64,000 nt of DNA from Streptomyces ochraceiscleroticus (lineage in GTDB: Bacteria > Actinomycetota > Actinomycetes > Streptomycetales > Streptomycetaceae), in assembly GCF_000720485.1 (NCBI RefSeq), contig NZ_JOAX01000001.1, forward strand, positions 62,001 to 126,000, read 5' to 3'. This document shows, piece by piece, positions 8,624 to 17,189 of this stretch. Numbering within the stretch: the stretch's first letter is position 1; each line of letters starts with the position of its first letter. Below the pieces are notes generated by a model that had not been told where the DNA came from, ran no database searches, and was given only the letters and a program-made list of their open reading frames with translations. The translations under genes were made by a program, and so were the position numbers.

Positions 8624-9969
8624 CGGATGCTCCTGGGGTCGTTGCCCTCGTGCGGGGCGGAGGCGGTGCCCGGGAAGACCCAGGCGCGGAAGAGGAGGAA
8701 GCGCAGCACGGTCGCGGCGAGGTTCGCGGCGACCAGTACCGCCAGCTCCGTACCGTGCGAGGGGGAGCCGGCCGCCGCGTTCAGGGCCGCCAGCGAACCG
8801 CTGGTCAGGGCCAGGCCGATGGCGAAGACGACCAGGCCCTGCGCCTGGTGGCGGACCGCGCGGTCGCGGCCCCGTACGCCGAAGGTGAGCCGCCGGTTGG
8901 CCGCGGTGTTGCCGAACGCGGAGACCAGCAGCGCCAGCGCGTTGGCGAGCTGCGGCCCGACGCCGAGCCGGAAGAGCGAGTACAGCAGGAGGTACGCGAC
9001 CGTGCTGAGAGCGCCGACCACGCAGAAGCCGACCAACTGGCGGGCCAGGCCGCCCGGTACGCCGGTGAGCTGCCGGTCGCGCGGGTCGTCGCCGAAGGGC
9101 CGGGCCAGCCGGTCCAGCGGCAGCGCGCCGGTGGCCAGCGCGCGCCCCACCCGCCACACGCCCTTGAGGTCATCGGTGGCGGTCTTCACGATGTGCACGG
9201 TGCTGTCCGGGTCGTCCACCCAGTCCACCGGTACTTCGTGGATGCGCAGCCCGGCCCGCTCGGCGAGGACCAGCATCTCGGTGTCGAAGAACCAGCCGGT
9301 GTCCTCGACCATCGGCAGCAGCCGCTCGGCCACGTCGCCGCGGATCGCCTTGAACCCGCACTGCGCGTCGCTGAACCGGGCGGCCAGCGAGCCGCGCAGG
9401 ATCAGGTTGTAGCCGCGCGAGATGAACTCCCGCTTGGGGCCGCGCACGACGCGCGAACTGCGGGCCAGACGGGAGCCGATGGCGAGGTCGGAGTGGCCGG
9501 AGATCAGCGGCGCGACCAGCGGCAGCAGCGCGTTCAGGTCGGTGGAGAGGTCCACGTCCATGTACGCGAGGACGGGCGCGCCGGACATCGTCCAGACGGT
9601 GCGCAGCGCCCGGCCGCGGCCCTTCTGCTCCAGCCGTACCGCGGTGACCTCGGGGATCTCGTCATCGAGCCGGGCCGAGACCTCGGGGGTGGTGTCGGTG
9701 CTCGCGTTGTCGGCGATGGTGATCCGAAAGCCGTACGGGAAGGTGCGGGCCAGGTGGTCGTGGAGCCGCCGGACGCACGGTTCGAGGTCGCGCTCCTCGT
9801 TGTAGACCGGGATCACGACGTCCAGGACGGTCGTGGTGCGGCCGGGGCGCAGATGCTCGCGCGGCGGCAGGGAGCCCAGCGGGACGGTGGTCCGGATGGG
9901 CCCCGGGGCCGCGGCCTGAGTGGTGCCCGGGGCCGGTTGGGAGCCCGGGGCCGGCTGTGTCGTCGTCAT
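8620..9969 (-). CDS. GT2 polyprenyl-phosphate glycosyltransferase fused to GtrA membrane domain
   Basis: The protein has ~449 residues. The N-terminal half is a dolichyl-phosphate-mannose-synthase-like GT-A fold: VVIPVYNEERDLEPCV, ADNASTDTTPEV, then the DVDLSTDL metal-binding DXD-type motif and CGFKAIRGDVAERLL. The C-terminal ~130 residues form a four-helix GtrA domain (QLVGFCVVGALSTVAYLLLY, ANRRLTFGVRG), often involved in moving lipid-linked sugars across the membrane. I chose ATG at 9969; an in-frame GTG at 9999 would add ten residues, and neither has a strong ribosome-binding site. It is the first gene of a two-gene unit with the ArnT-like transferase. Confidence 0.88.
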   Translation of the reverse strand: MTTTQPAPGSQPAPGTTQAAAPGPIRTTVPLGSLPPREHLRPGRTTTVLDVVIPVYNEERDLEPCVRRLHDHLARTFPYGFRITIADNASTDTTPEVSARLDDEIPEVTAVRLEQKGRGRALRTVWTMSGAPVLAYMDVDLSTDLNALLPLVAPLISGHSDLAIGSRLARSSRVVRGPKREFISRGYNLILRGSLAARFSDAQCGFKAIRGDVAERLLPMVEDTGWFFDTEMLVLAERAGLRIHEVPVDWVDDPDSTVHIVKTATDDLKGVWRVGRALATGALPLDRLARPFGDDPRDRQLTGVPGGLARQLVGFCVVGALSTVAYLLLYSLFRLGVGPQLANALALLVSAFGNTAANRRLTFGVRGRDRAVRHQAQGLVVFAIGLALTSGSLAALNAAAGSPSHGTELAVLVAANLAATVLRFLLFRAWVFPGTASAPHEGNDPRSIR

Positions 9970-10059
9970 GGGACCGACGTTCGTCGGCCCCGCTGTCACG
10001 ACCGTGTGGTGAGGCTGTGGCCCGGCTGTGAGTCCTCAGCGGGGCGCGAACTGCCCGCC

Positions 10060-11550
10060 TCAGCGGGACGCGAAACTGCCTGCCTCCGCGGGCAGCCGGA
10101 CCGTGAAAACCGTGCGGCCCGGAGCGCTGTCCACGCCCACCTCGCCGCCGTGCGCGGCCACCACCGCGCGGACGATCGCCAGGCCCAGCCCGGTACTCCC
10201 GGCGGCCCGCGACCGCGAGGCGTCGCCGCGCGCGAACCGCTCGAAGACGTGCGGCAGCGTCGCCGCCGGGATGCCCGGACCGTCGTCCACGACCTCCAGC
10301 AGCACGGACGGGCCGTGCCGGGCCACCCGCGCGGTGACCGTCGTGCCCTCCGGCGTGTGCGTGCGCGCGTTGCCGAGGAGGTTGACCAGTACCTGGTGGA
10401 GGCGTGCCGCGTCGGCCCGTACGAGCGCCGGCGCTTGGGGGAGTTCGAGCCGCCAGTGGTGGCCGGGGCCGGCCGCGCGCGCGTCGCTGACCGCGTCCAC
10501 GACCAGCGGCGAGAGATCGGTGCTCGCATACGAGAGCGGGCGTCCCGCGTCCAGCCGGGCGAGCAGCAGCAGGTCCTCCACCAGCCCGGTCATCCGGGTC
10601 GCCTCGGACTCGATGCGGCCCAGCGCGTGCCGGGTGTCCGGCCCGGGGTCCTCGCGGCCGCGCCGGGTCAGCTCGGCGTAGCCGCGGATCGAGGCGAGCG
10701 GCGTACGCAGTTCATGACTGGCGTCGGCGACGAACTGCCGCACCCGCGTCTCGCTCTCCTGGCGCGCGGCCAGCGCCGAACCGACGTGCCCCAGCATCCT
10801 GTTGAGAGCCGCGCCCACCTGGCCGACCTCGGTACGCGGGTCTGCCTCGGCCGCCGGGACTCGCTCGTGCAGCGCCACCTCACCCTGGTGCAGCGGGAGT
10901 TCGGAGACTCGGGTGGCGGTGGCCGCGACCCGGCGCAGCGGCCGCAGCGCGAGTCCGACCATGGAGGCGCCCGCGATGCCCGCCGCGATCAGCCCGGCGG
11001 CCGTCACACAGACCTCGACCACGATGAGCGTGCCGACCGTCTCCTGCACCTGGTCCAGCGGGAAGCCCACAACGATCGAGCCGTCGCCCGTGGACTCGAT
11101 CCGGTAGTCACCGAGCCCGGGCAGCGTGGCGGTGTGCGGCTCGCCGTCCCGGGGGACCGCCGCGAGCGCCCGGAGCTGCGCGTCGTTCAGGGCGTCGAGG
11201 TGGTCGGAGAGCTCGTGGCTGCTCGAATCGTTGCTCTTCGCGCCCTGCGCGATGCCGCCGTCGGGCGCGACCCGGGCGCCGACGGTGGCGATCGGCTGGC
11301 CCGGCATGGCGAGGAAGTCCAGGGTCTGCCGCTTCAGCGGATCGTGCGCGATCGGGCCGCCCTGCGTGCGCCGCACGGCATCGCCCAGTTGGTGGTCGAG
11401 CTGGTTCTGGAGGTAGTCGTGCAGCGCAATGGCGGTGACCGTCCCGATGACGGTGCCGACCACGGCGATCAGCGCGACGGCGGCCACCACCAGCCGGGTG
11501 CGCAGCGACCACGGGCGCCGACCGGAACGGCCGCCGGGAGTACGGAACAT
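10060..11550 (-). CDS. Sensor histidine kinase of an OmpR-type two-component system
   Basis: The protein has 496 residues. It has a TM helix at ~18-40, a ~130-residue extracytoplasmic sensor region, a second TM at ~175-200, a HAMP linker (ALRPLRRVAATATRVSELPL), and an intact H-box FVADASHELRTPLASIRGYAEL. The ATPase domain shows the N-box (HQVLVNLLGNARTHTP), DDGPGIP and GSTGLGLAIV. All catalytic motifs look functional. ATG at 11550 has GGAG nearby and lies 5 bp after the response regulator stop, so the pair is one operon with the regulator first. The signal sensed is not evident from the sequence. Confidence 0.95.
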   Translation of the reverse strand: MFRTPGGRSGRRPWSLRTRLVVAAVALIAVVGTVIGTVTAIALHDYLQNQLDHQLGDAVRRTQGGPIAHDPLKRQTLDFLAMPGQPIATVGARVAPDGGIAQGAKSNDSSSHELSDHLDALNDAQLRALAAVPRDGEPHTATLPGLGDYRIESTGDGSIVVGFPLDQVQETVGTLIVVEVCVTAAGLIAAGIAGASMVGLALRPLRRVAATATRVSELPLHQGEVALHERVPAAEADPRTEVGQVGAALNRMLGHVGSALAARQESETRVRQFVADASHELRTPLASIRGYAELTRRGREDPGPDTRHALGRIESEATRMTGLVEDLLLLARLDAGRPLSYASTDLSPLVVDAVSDARAAGPGHHWRLELPQAPALVRADAARLHQVLVNLLGNARTHTPEGTTVTARVARHGPSVLLEVVDDGPGIPAATLPHVFERFARGDASRSRAAGSTGLGLAIVRAVVAAHGGEVGVDSAPGRTVFTVRLPAEAGSFASR

Positions 11551-11555
11551 GACCG

Positions 11556-12308
11556 TTACTCTCCGGGCTTGATCAGATATCCCGCGCCGCGCCGGGTGTG
11601 GATCATCGGGCTGCGGCCCGCGTCGATCTTCCGCCGCAGGTAGGAGATGTACAGCTCGACGACGTTGGCCTGGCCGCCGAAGTCGTAGGACCAGACCCGG
11701 TCCAGGATCTGGGTCTTGCTGAGCACCCGGCGGGGATTGCGCATCAAGTAGCGCAGCAGCTCGAACTCCGTGGCCGTGAGGTGGATGTCGACCCCGCCGC
11801 GCGAGACCTCGTGACTGTCCTCGTCCAGCAGGAGGTCGCCCACCGCGAGCACCGACGAGGGCCGTACGGCGGCGGCACCGGCCCGGCGCAGCAGTCCGCG
11901 CAGCCGGGCGACCACCTCCTCCAGGCTGAACGGCTTGGTGACGTAGTCGTCGCCGCCCGCGGTCAGCCCGGCGATGCGGTCCTCCACGGCGTCCTTGGCC
12001 GTGAGGAAGAGGACCGGCACATCGGGCAGGTCGCGGCGGAGCCGGCCCAGTACGGTCAGGCCGTCCATGTCCGGCAGCATCACGTCCAGGAGCACCGCGT
12101 CCGGCCGCCACTCGCGCGCGGCCCGCAGCGCGCTCGCGCCGTCCCCGGCGGAGCGGATGTCCCAGCCTTCGTACCGCAGCGCCATCGAGAGCAGGTCGGT
12201 GAGCGACGCCTCGTCGTCGACGACGAGCACGCGCACCGGGCTCCCGTCGGGGCGCAGCAGTTCCGGGTGCTTCTTCACGGAGGGCGGCGATCCGGCAGTG
12301 GCAGTCAT
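11556..12308 (-). CDS. OmpR/PhoB-family response regulator
   Basis: The protein has 250 residues. The receiver domain (~26-140) has the acidic pair VVDDE, the phospho-acceptor in VLLDVMLPDMDG, the T in FLTAKD and the conserved K in VTKPF. The C-terminal winged helix (~155-245) has LTATEFELLRYLMRNPRRVLSK and HTRRGAGYLIK. It is transcribed ahead of, and probably together with, the histidine kinase. The 253-bp upstream gap (12309-12561) contains AT-richer DNA near 12335-12375 with two TTCTCAG copies on the minus strand, a plausible promoter and autoregulatory zone, though the repeats are weak evidence. Confidence 0.95.
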   Translation of the reverse strand: MTATAGSPPSVKKHPELLRPDGSPVRVLVVDDEASLTDLLSMALRYEGWDIRSAGDGASALRAAREWRPDAVLLDVMLPDMDGLTVLGRLRRDLPDVPVLFLTAKDAVEDRIAGLTAGGDDYVTKPFSLEEVVARLRGLLRRAGAAAVRPSSVLAVGDLLLDEDSHEVSRGGVDIHLTATEFELLRYLMRNPRRVLSKTQILDRVWSYDFGGQANVVELYISYLRRKIDAGRSPMIHTRRGAGYLIKPGE

Positions 12309-12561
12309 GCTCCACAGCCTGGCCGCGGCCTCTGAGAACCCCCTTTCGGGTTTCTGTGAATCTGCTGAGAAACGCAGGCAGCGGGTCGGCAGACCGGCTG
12401 GGCCGCCCCCCGCGCGGTCCAGCCGGTCTCACTGGGAAAAGCATGGCAGGCACCACTGACAATCGGCCCTGAGCGCGGGGGCGGTGGCCCTTTGTACGGC
12501 GCTGACGTCCAACCGGGGCCCTCCGTACGGCGTGGACGCCCGGCCGCGGAAGCCCCGGGAA

Positions 12562-13467
12562 TCAGAGCCCCAGCAGCCGTGCCGCGTTGCCGTAACAGAC
12601 CCCGCGCAGCCAGTCGTCGCCCAGCTCCACCCGCGTCAGCGCCTCCAGCGCGTGCGCGTAGCCGTACGGGATGTTGGGGAAGTCGCTGCCGAAGAGGACC
12701 CGGTCGCCGAGGTCCGCCAGCCGCCCGCGCTCCGCGCGCGGGAACGGCGCGGCCCGCTCGGCGAAGTCGGTGAAGGCCATCGTGGTGTCCAGCTGCACGC
12801 TCTCATAGCGCTCGGCCAGGTCGAGGAAGTCGGTGTACTCGGGCATCCCCATGTGCGCGACGACCAGCCGCAGCCGCGGGTGCCGGGCCAGTACCCGGCC
12901 GACCGGCTCGGGCCCGGTGTGCTTGCCGGGGGCGGGCCCCGACCCGCAGTGGATGACGACCGGCGCCCCGGCGTCCTCGATCAGCCCCCACACCCCGTCG
13001 AGCCGCTCGTCCGCCGGGTCGTACGCGCCGACCTGCACATGCGCCTTGAAGATCCGCGCCCCGTCCGCCAGTTCCTCCCGTACGTACCCGGCGGCGCCGT
13101 CCTCGGGGAAGAACGTCGCGGTCCGCAGGCAGTCCGGCGTGCGGGCCGCGAAGCCGGCCGCCCAGCCGTTCAGCCACCGGGCCATGCCGGGCTTGTGCGG
13201 GTAGATCATCGAGGTGAACGCGCGGACGCCGAAGCCGCGCAGCACGGCGAGACGTTCCTCCTCCTCGTACCGGTACGTGATCGGCCACTCCCGGCCCACG
13301 AGCGGCCCGGCCGCGTCGAAGTACGCCCAGACCTTTTCCAGCACCCGCTCCGGCATGAAGTGCGTGTGCACATCGATCAGCCCGGGGAGCCCCAGCTCCC
13401 GCCAGAACGCCCCGACCCGCTCGTCCCCTTCGGCCGCCGTCCCGCGCGGCCCCTCCGTCGTGCTCAG
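12562..13467 (-). CDS. Amidohydrolase_2-family metal hydrolase, probably with CTG start
   Basis: The protein has 301 residues with the metal-binding set of the ACMSD/amidohydrolase-2 group: DVHTHF near the N terminus, FKAHVQVG, VVIHCGSG, VVAHMGMPE and FGSDFPNIPYG near the C terminus. The substrate is unknown. No ATG, GTG or TTG exists in frame near the expected start. A CTG at 13467 overlaps the previous stop as CTGA and has AGGAGG 7 nt upstream, so I infer a rare CTG start with translational coupling. The alternative is ATG at 13560, which would overlap the DUF2797 gene by ~97 bp and add a Gly-rich tail with no family similarity. Confidence 0.85.
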   Translation of the reverse strand: MSTTEGPRGTAAEGDERVGAFWRELGLPGLIDVHTHFMPERVLEKVWAYFDAAGPLVGREWPITYRYEEEERLAVLRGFGVRAFTSMIYPHKPGMARWLNGWAAGFAARTPDCLRTATFFPEDGAAGYVREELADGARIFKAHVQVGAYDPADERLDGVWGLIEDAGAPVVIHCGSGPAPGKHTGPEPVGRVLARHPRLRLVVAHMGMPEYTDFLDLAERYESVQLDTTMAFTDFAERAAPFPRAERGRLADLGDRVLFGSDFPNIPYGYAHALEALTRVELGDDWLRGVCYGNAARLLGL

Positions 13468-14375
13468 AACAACCCCTCCTGCCGTCCCTCGTCCTCGGGG
13501 CGCCCCTCCCGCACCACCGCCGCCGTGGTCACCTGCCCGGCCGCGCCCCGCAGCACCCATCCGGCCAGCAGCCGGGTGTCCATGACGAGCACGGGCCCCG
13601 TACCGGCCTGCTCCAGGTACAGGTCCGATCCGGCCGCCGCCAGCACAGCCCCGACGATCTCGTCCCCCGCCCGCAGCGCCGCGATCGCCGCCAGGGCCCC
13701 CGGCTCCGCCGGAATCCGGTCCAGCCCGAACACCTCGGAGTGATCGACGTACGCGTACGGAGCCTGCTGTAGCGCCTCCGGCCAGCCCGGCAGCGACTGT
13801 GCCTCGTGGTGCAGCGCGGCCACCGCGGCGGCCCGCTCTGCGGCCGGCGGCAGCGCCCGCCGCGCCGCCCGCTTCTCCGCCTTGCCGAACCGGTCCCGTA
13901 CCGCCAGCGCGCTCCCCAGCAGTGCCTCGGCGCGCCGCGCGGCCATCAGCGGCCCACGCCCCAGCCAGGAGTACCCGACCGCGCCCTGCTCCAGAAGGCG
14001 CGCCGCGCCCCGCTCGGCCGCGGTGATCCCCACCTTCAGCAGGCCGGGCCCGAAATACGCGAGATAGACGCCGTACGGGCGCGGGTTGTCGGCCATCGTG
14101 TCCGCCGCCACCGACCGCGAACGGTCCAGCCGCGCGCAGTCACCGCACTGGTCGCGCGCGCCCGCGCCGTCGAGCACCGCGGCGCGCGGACAGAGGATCC
14201 ACCGCCCGGCCCGCCGCACGCCCAGACAGCGCCGCTCCCCCTCCACGGCGAACGCCAGCGGCTTCCCGGCGGGCAGCGCGCTCAACCGCTCCTCGGCGCG
14301 CTGCGGACGGCACCAGCCCAGCCCGAACGCCTCGCCCGACCAGCGCGGCCCCGTGCACCGCCAGCTCGTCCCCAT
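13464..14375 (-). CDS. DUF2797-family protein
   Basis: The protein has 303 residues. A cysteine cluster CPRAAVLDGAGARDQCGDC near residue 62-80 looks like a zinc-binding site, and the following region (PYGVYLAYFGPGLLKVGITAAERG) resembles a GIY-YIG-like beta-hairpin and helix. These are hallmarks of DUF2797, whose function is not established to my knowledge. The gene lies 28 bp downstream of the GlxA-type regulator and overlaps the amidohydrolase by 4 bp, so the three minus-strand genes are probably one operon. ATG at 14375 was taken as start, with no strong ribosome-binding site. Confidence 0.85.
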   Translation of the reverse strand: MGTSWRCTGPRWSGEAFGLGWCRPQRAEERLSALPAGKPLAFAVEGERRCLGVRRAGRWILCPRAAVLDGAGARDQCGDCARLDRSRSVAADTMADNPRPYGVYLAYFGPGLLKVGITAAERGAARLLEQGAVGYSWLGRGPLMAARRAEALLGSALAVRDRFGKAEKRAARRALPPAAERAAAVAALHHEAQSLPGWPEALQQAPYAYVDHSEVFGLDRIPAEPGALAAIAALRAGDEIVGAVLAAAGSDLYLEQAGTGPVLVMDTRLLAGWVLRGAAGQVTTAAVVREGRPEDEGRQEGLF

Positions 14376-14403
14376 GCACCCGCCGCCCTTCGCCCCGCCG
14401 TCC

Positions 14404-15456
14404 TCACCCGGCCGCCCTCACCGCGGCCGTCGCCCCCGCTTTCGCGTCCAGTTCGGACCCCGCTTGCGGCCCCGCCTCCGGCCCCCGGAATGTGCTCCGG
14501 TACTGGCTCGGCGACACCCCCAGCGCCACCTGCAGATGCTGCCGCAGCGACGCCGCCGTGCCGAACCCGGCGTCCGCCGCCACCCGGTCCACCGACAGGT
14601 CCGTCTCCTCCAGCAGGTGCCGCGCCCGCTCGATGCGCTGCTGCGTGAGCCACTGCAGCGGCGAGACCCCGGCCTCCTCCCGGAAACGCCGCGTGAAGGT
14701 CCGTACGCTCATCGACTCGCGCGCGGCCAGTTCGCGCAGGCTCAGCGGCCGGTGGAGCTGCTCCAGGGCCCAGGCCCGGGCCCTGGCGGTCGTGGCGAAC
14801 TGGCGCTCGGGCACCGGACGCCGGATGAACTGCGCCTGGCCGCCCTCGCGGTGCGGCGGGACGACCGTGCTCCGCGCGACCTCGTTGGCCACCGCGGCGC
14901 CGTGATCGCTGCGCACCATGTGCAGGCAGAGGTCGATGCCGGAGGCGACGCCGGCCGAGGTCAGGACGTTGCCGTCCTCGGTGTAGAGCACATCGGGGTC
15001 CACCCGCACCGCGGGGAACAGCCGCCGGAAGTCCTCCGTGGACCGCCAGTGCGTGGTGGCCCGGCGGCCGTCCAGCAGGCCCGCGACGGCCAGGACGAAG
15101 GCGCCCGTGCAGATCGAGGCGACCCGGGTCCCCGGCCTGATCCGGCCCAGCGCCGCGGCGAGCGGCGCGGGCAGCCGCCCGTCCTCCGGGTCGTAGTCCT
15201 CGTGCGAGGCCGGGACGACGACCGTGTCCGCCTCGGCCAGCGCCTCGGGCCCGTGCGCGACATTGATCGTGAAGTCGACGTCCGTCCGCACCTCACCGGG
15301 CTCGACGGCGCAGGTCACCACCTCGTACAGCCGCTCCCCCGCGGCCGATCTGGCCTGCCCGAAGATCCGGTGGACGATGCCCAGCTCCATCGGCAGCAGA
15401 CCGTGCCGCACCAGGACCGCGACCCGGTGCCGCCCGCTCTCCGTGAAAGCACCCAT
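14404..15456 (-). CDS. GlxA-type regulator: DJ-1/PfpI domain plus AraC helix-turn-helix
   Basis: The protein has 350 residues. Residues ~10-190 form a class I glutamine amidotransferase/DJ-1-like domain with the nucleophile-elbow cysteine in VASICTGAFVLA. Residues ~220-320 are an AraC DNA-binding domain with two helix-turn-helices (LSLRELAARESMSVRTFTRRFREEAGVSPLQWL and DLSVDRVAADAGFGTAASLRQHL). The C-terminal tail is Ala/Gly-rich. It is divergent from the quinone oxidoreductase gene across a 71-bp gap that holds the palindrome TGGCCATCAGGCCA at 15477-15490, a possible operator. I infer that it controls that oxidoreductase, its own operon, or both. Confidence 0.93.
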   Translation of the reverse strand: MGAFTESGRHRVAVLVRHGLLPMELGIVHRIFGQARSAAGERLYEVVTCAVEPGEVRTDVDFTINVAHGPEALAEADTVVVPASHEDYDPEDGRLPAPLAAALGRIRPGTRVASICTGAFVLAVAGLLDGRRATTHWRSTEDFRRLFPAVRVDPDVLYTEDGNVLTSAGVASGIDLCLHMVRSDHGAAVANEVARSTVVPPHREGGQAQFIRRPVPERQFATTARARAWALEQLHRPLSLRELAARESMSVRTFTRRFREEAGVSPLQWLTQQRIERARHLLEETDLSVDRVAADAGFGTAASLRQHLQVALGVSPSQYRSTFRGPEAGPQAGSELDAKAGATAAVRAAG

Positions 15457-15527
15457 GGCCCGATTCTTTCACACCATGGCCATCAGGCCACTCGTTTCGG
15501 GCCACCGCCCCACGGACGATCGAGGAC

Positions 15528-16298
15528 ATGAAGGTTCTCTGGCTTTTCGCCCACCCCGAACAGCGTTCCCTGAACGGCGCCCTGAAGGACGACGGCATCG
15601 CCGCCCTGCGCGCCGACGGCCACGAGGTCCGGGTCTCCGACCTGTACGCGATGAAGTGGAATCCGGTCGTGGACGCCGACGACTACGGCCACGACCCGGC
15701 CGACCGCCTGGACGTCGCCAACCACTCACGCGAGGCGTACGAGAGCGGGCGCCTCGCCCCCGACATCGCCGCCGAGCACGAGAAGCTCGACTGGGCGGAC
15801 ACGGTGATCATCCAGTTCCCGCTGTGGTGGTACGGAATGCCGGCGATCCTCAAGGGCTGGTTCGACCGCGTCTTCGTGAAGGGCTTCGGATACGGCGTCT
15901 TCGACGAGGCCACCGGGCGCACCCTGCGCTACGGGGAGGGCCGGCTGGCCGGAAAGCGCGCCATGGTCGTGCTCACCGTCGGCGCCCGCGAGCACGAGAT
16001 GGGCCCCCGCGGCATCAACGGCGGCCTGGACGCCGTCCTCTTCCCCCTCCAGCACGGCACGCTCTGGTACGCGGGCATGTCCGTCCTGCCCCCGCTCCTC
16101 GTCGCCGGCGCCAACCGCTTCTCCCCCGAGCAGTACGCCGAGGCCGCCGGCCGGCTGCGCGAGCGCCTGAGCACCCTCGCGACCACGCCCCCGATCCCGT
16201 ACCGCTCCCAGAACGGCGGCGACTACGACGCGAACCTGACCCTCCACCCCCACCTCGCCCCGGACCGGGAGGACCTGCGCATCCACGAGGCCGGCTGA
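15528..16298 (+). CDS. NAD(P)H:quinone oxidoreductase, flavodoxin-like fold
   Basis: The protein has 256 residues and matches the NQO/MdaB/KefF family. MKVLWLFAHPEQRSLNGAL is the FMN/FAD-phosphate loop, IIQFPLWWYGMPAILKGWFDRVF surrounds the isoalloxazine site, and GRLAGKRAMVVLTVG is the next core strand. It would reduce quinones or related electrophiles by two electrons in the cytoplasm. ATG at 15528 is preceded by GAGGA at good distance. It is transcribed alone, divergent from the GlxA-type regulator, and is followed by a strong hairpin. Induction by an electrophile through that regulator is plausible but unproven. Confidence 0.93.
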   Translation: MKVLWLFAHPEQRSLNGALKDDGIAALRADGHEVRVSDLYAMKWNPVVDADDYGHDPADRLDVANHSREAYESGRLAPDIAAEHEKLDWADTVIIQFPLWWYGMPAILKGWFDRVFVKGFGYGVFDEATGRTLRYGEGRLAGKRAMVVLTVGAREHEMGPRGINGGLDAVLFPLQHGTLWYAGMSVLPPLLVAGANRFSPEQYAEAAGRLRERLSTLATTPPIPYRSQNGGDYDANLTLHPHLAPDREDLRIHEAG

Positions 16299-16315
16299 CC
16301 GCGCGCCGGGAACGA

Positions 16316-16348
16316 CGAAGCCCCTCCGGATGACCCGGAGGGGCTTCG
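16316..16348. terminator. 14-bp bidirectional terminator
   Basis: CGAAGCCCCTCCGG at 16316-16329 pairs exactly with CCGGAGGGGCTTCG at 16335-16348 around a 5-nt loop. It separates the oxidoreductase gene (plus) from the tRNA-Arg (minus) and can serve both. Confidence 0.85.
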
Positions 16349-16355
16349 TGCACTG

Positions 16356-16428
16356 TGCGCTCGGCAGGATTCGAACCTGCAACCTTCTGATCCGTAGTCA
16401 GATGCTCTATCCGTTAAGCTACGAGCGC
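16356..16428 (-). tRNA. tRNA-Arg (anticodon ACG)
   Basis: The 73-nt gene runs 5' from 16428. The acceptor GCGCTCG pairs with CGAGCGC, with discriminator A and no encoded CCA. The anticodon stem TCTGA/TCAGA encloses loop CTACGGA, giving anticodon ACG, which reads CGU and, after deamination to inosine, CGC and CGA. The T arm GGTTCGAATCC is canonical. Confidence 0.96.
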
Positions 16429-16563
16429 CTGGCTTTCCGGCCATCTGTTCGACCGGGCAGCGATGCGCAGACAACATTACATGACCAGCGACGCAGGACG
16501 AAAATGCTGCACCGGACGGCAACAGCGCGAAGCGTCGGCCGCAGCAACGCGCCCTGACAACGC

Positions 16564-16595
16564 GAAAGCCCCGTCGATCTCTCGACGGGGCTTTC
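16564..16595 (-). terminator. 14-bp terminator after second tRNA-Arg
   Basis: GAAAGCCCCGTCGA (16564-16577) and TCGACGGGGCTTTC (16582-16595) form a perfect stem with a 4-nt loop, 10 bp beyond the 3' end of the tRNA-Arg at 16605-16677. Confidence 0.85.
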
Positions 16596-16604
16596 AGCGC
16601 ACTG

Positions 16605-16677
16605 TGCGCTCGGCAGGATTCGAACCTGCAACCTTCTGATCCGTAGTCAGATGCTCTATCCGTTAAGCTACGAGCGC
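16605..16677 (-). tRNA. tRNA-Arg (anticodon ACG), second copy
   Basis: The 73-nt sequence is identical to the copy at 16356-16428, with the same ACG anticodon, acceptor and discriminator. The identity extends about ten bases past the 3' end, and CCGGCCATCT recurs upstream of each 5' end, so the pair arose by local duplication with its own terminator kept. Confidence 0.96.
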
Positions 16678-16790
16678 TTGACTTCCCGGCCATCTTTCGG
16701 CCGGTCGGCGTTGCGGGAACAACATTACATGAGCTGGGCCGTAGCGCGAAATCCATTAGCCGGACCCCGCCTGACCTGCGAAAAAACAGC

Positions 16791-16818
16791 GAAGCCCCGA
16801 CCAAACGGCCGGGGCTTC
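16791..16818 (-). terminator. Terminator after tRNA-Ser(GCT)
   Basis: GAAGCCCCG (16791-16799) pairs with CGGGGCTTC (16810-16818), with extra GACC/GGCC pairing possible inside. It lies 10 bp past the 3' end of the tRNA-Ser. Confidence 0.8.
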
Positions 16819-16828
16819 ACCCACAGTG

Positions 16829-16919
16829 CGGAGGCGGAGGGATTTGAACCCTCGATGGGCTTTAAGACCCAAACCGCATTAGCAGTGCGGCGCCATAGAC
16901 CGGACTAGGCGACGCCTCC
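16829..16919 (-). tRNA. tRNA-Ser (anticodon GCT)
   Basis: The gene is 91 nt with 5' end at 16919. Acceptor GGAGGCG pairs with CGCCTCC, the discriminator is G as expected for serine tRNAs, the long variable arm is present, and the loop CTGCTAA gives anticodon GCT for AGC/AGU codons. Confidence 0.96.
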
Positions 16920-17189
16920 ACGCAACGCCACCCGCGCGAACGCGATGTGGTGTGTGCAGATGATGGCACAGCTCAGCGTGCTGTCACCAATCGAGCTCTA
17001 CGGTACTAGGCGCACGGGCGGCTGGGCAAAGCACTTCCGCCGGTGCGGAGCGACGTCGCGGCGCGCAGTCGCCGCGCATGGTCGCGGTACGCGGTCGCAC
17101 GGTTGCGCAACGTACGGCGCGGTGGAGCGTTAGGAGAGACAGGGGTGCCCACCCCTCCCGTCCCCGTGTCCCACGCCCTGGAGAGCCCG

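Noticed and set aside
15477..15490. TGGCCATCAGGCCA palindrome between the GlxA-type regulator and the oxidoreductase
   Set aside because: Only 5-bp arms in GC-rich DNA, and AraC-type regulators usually bind direct repeats; mentioned in the gene entry but not called as an operator.
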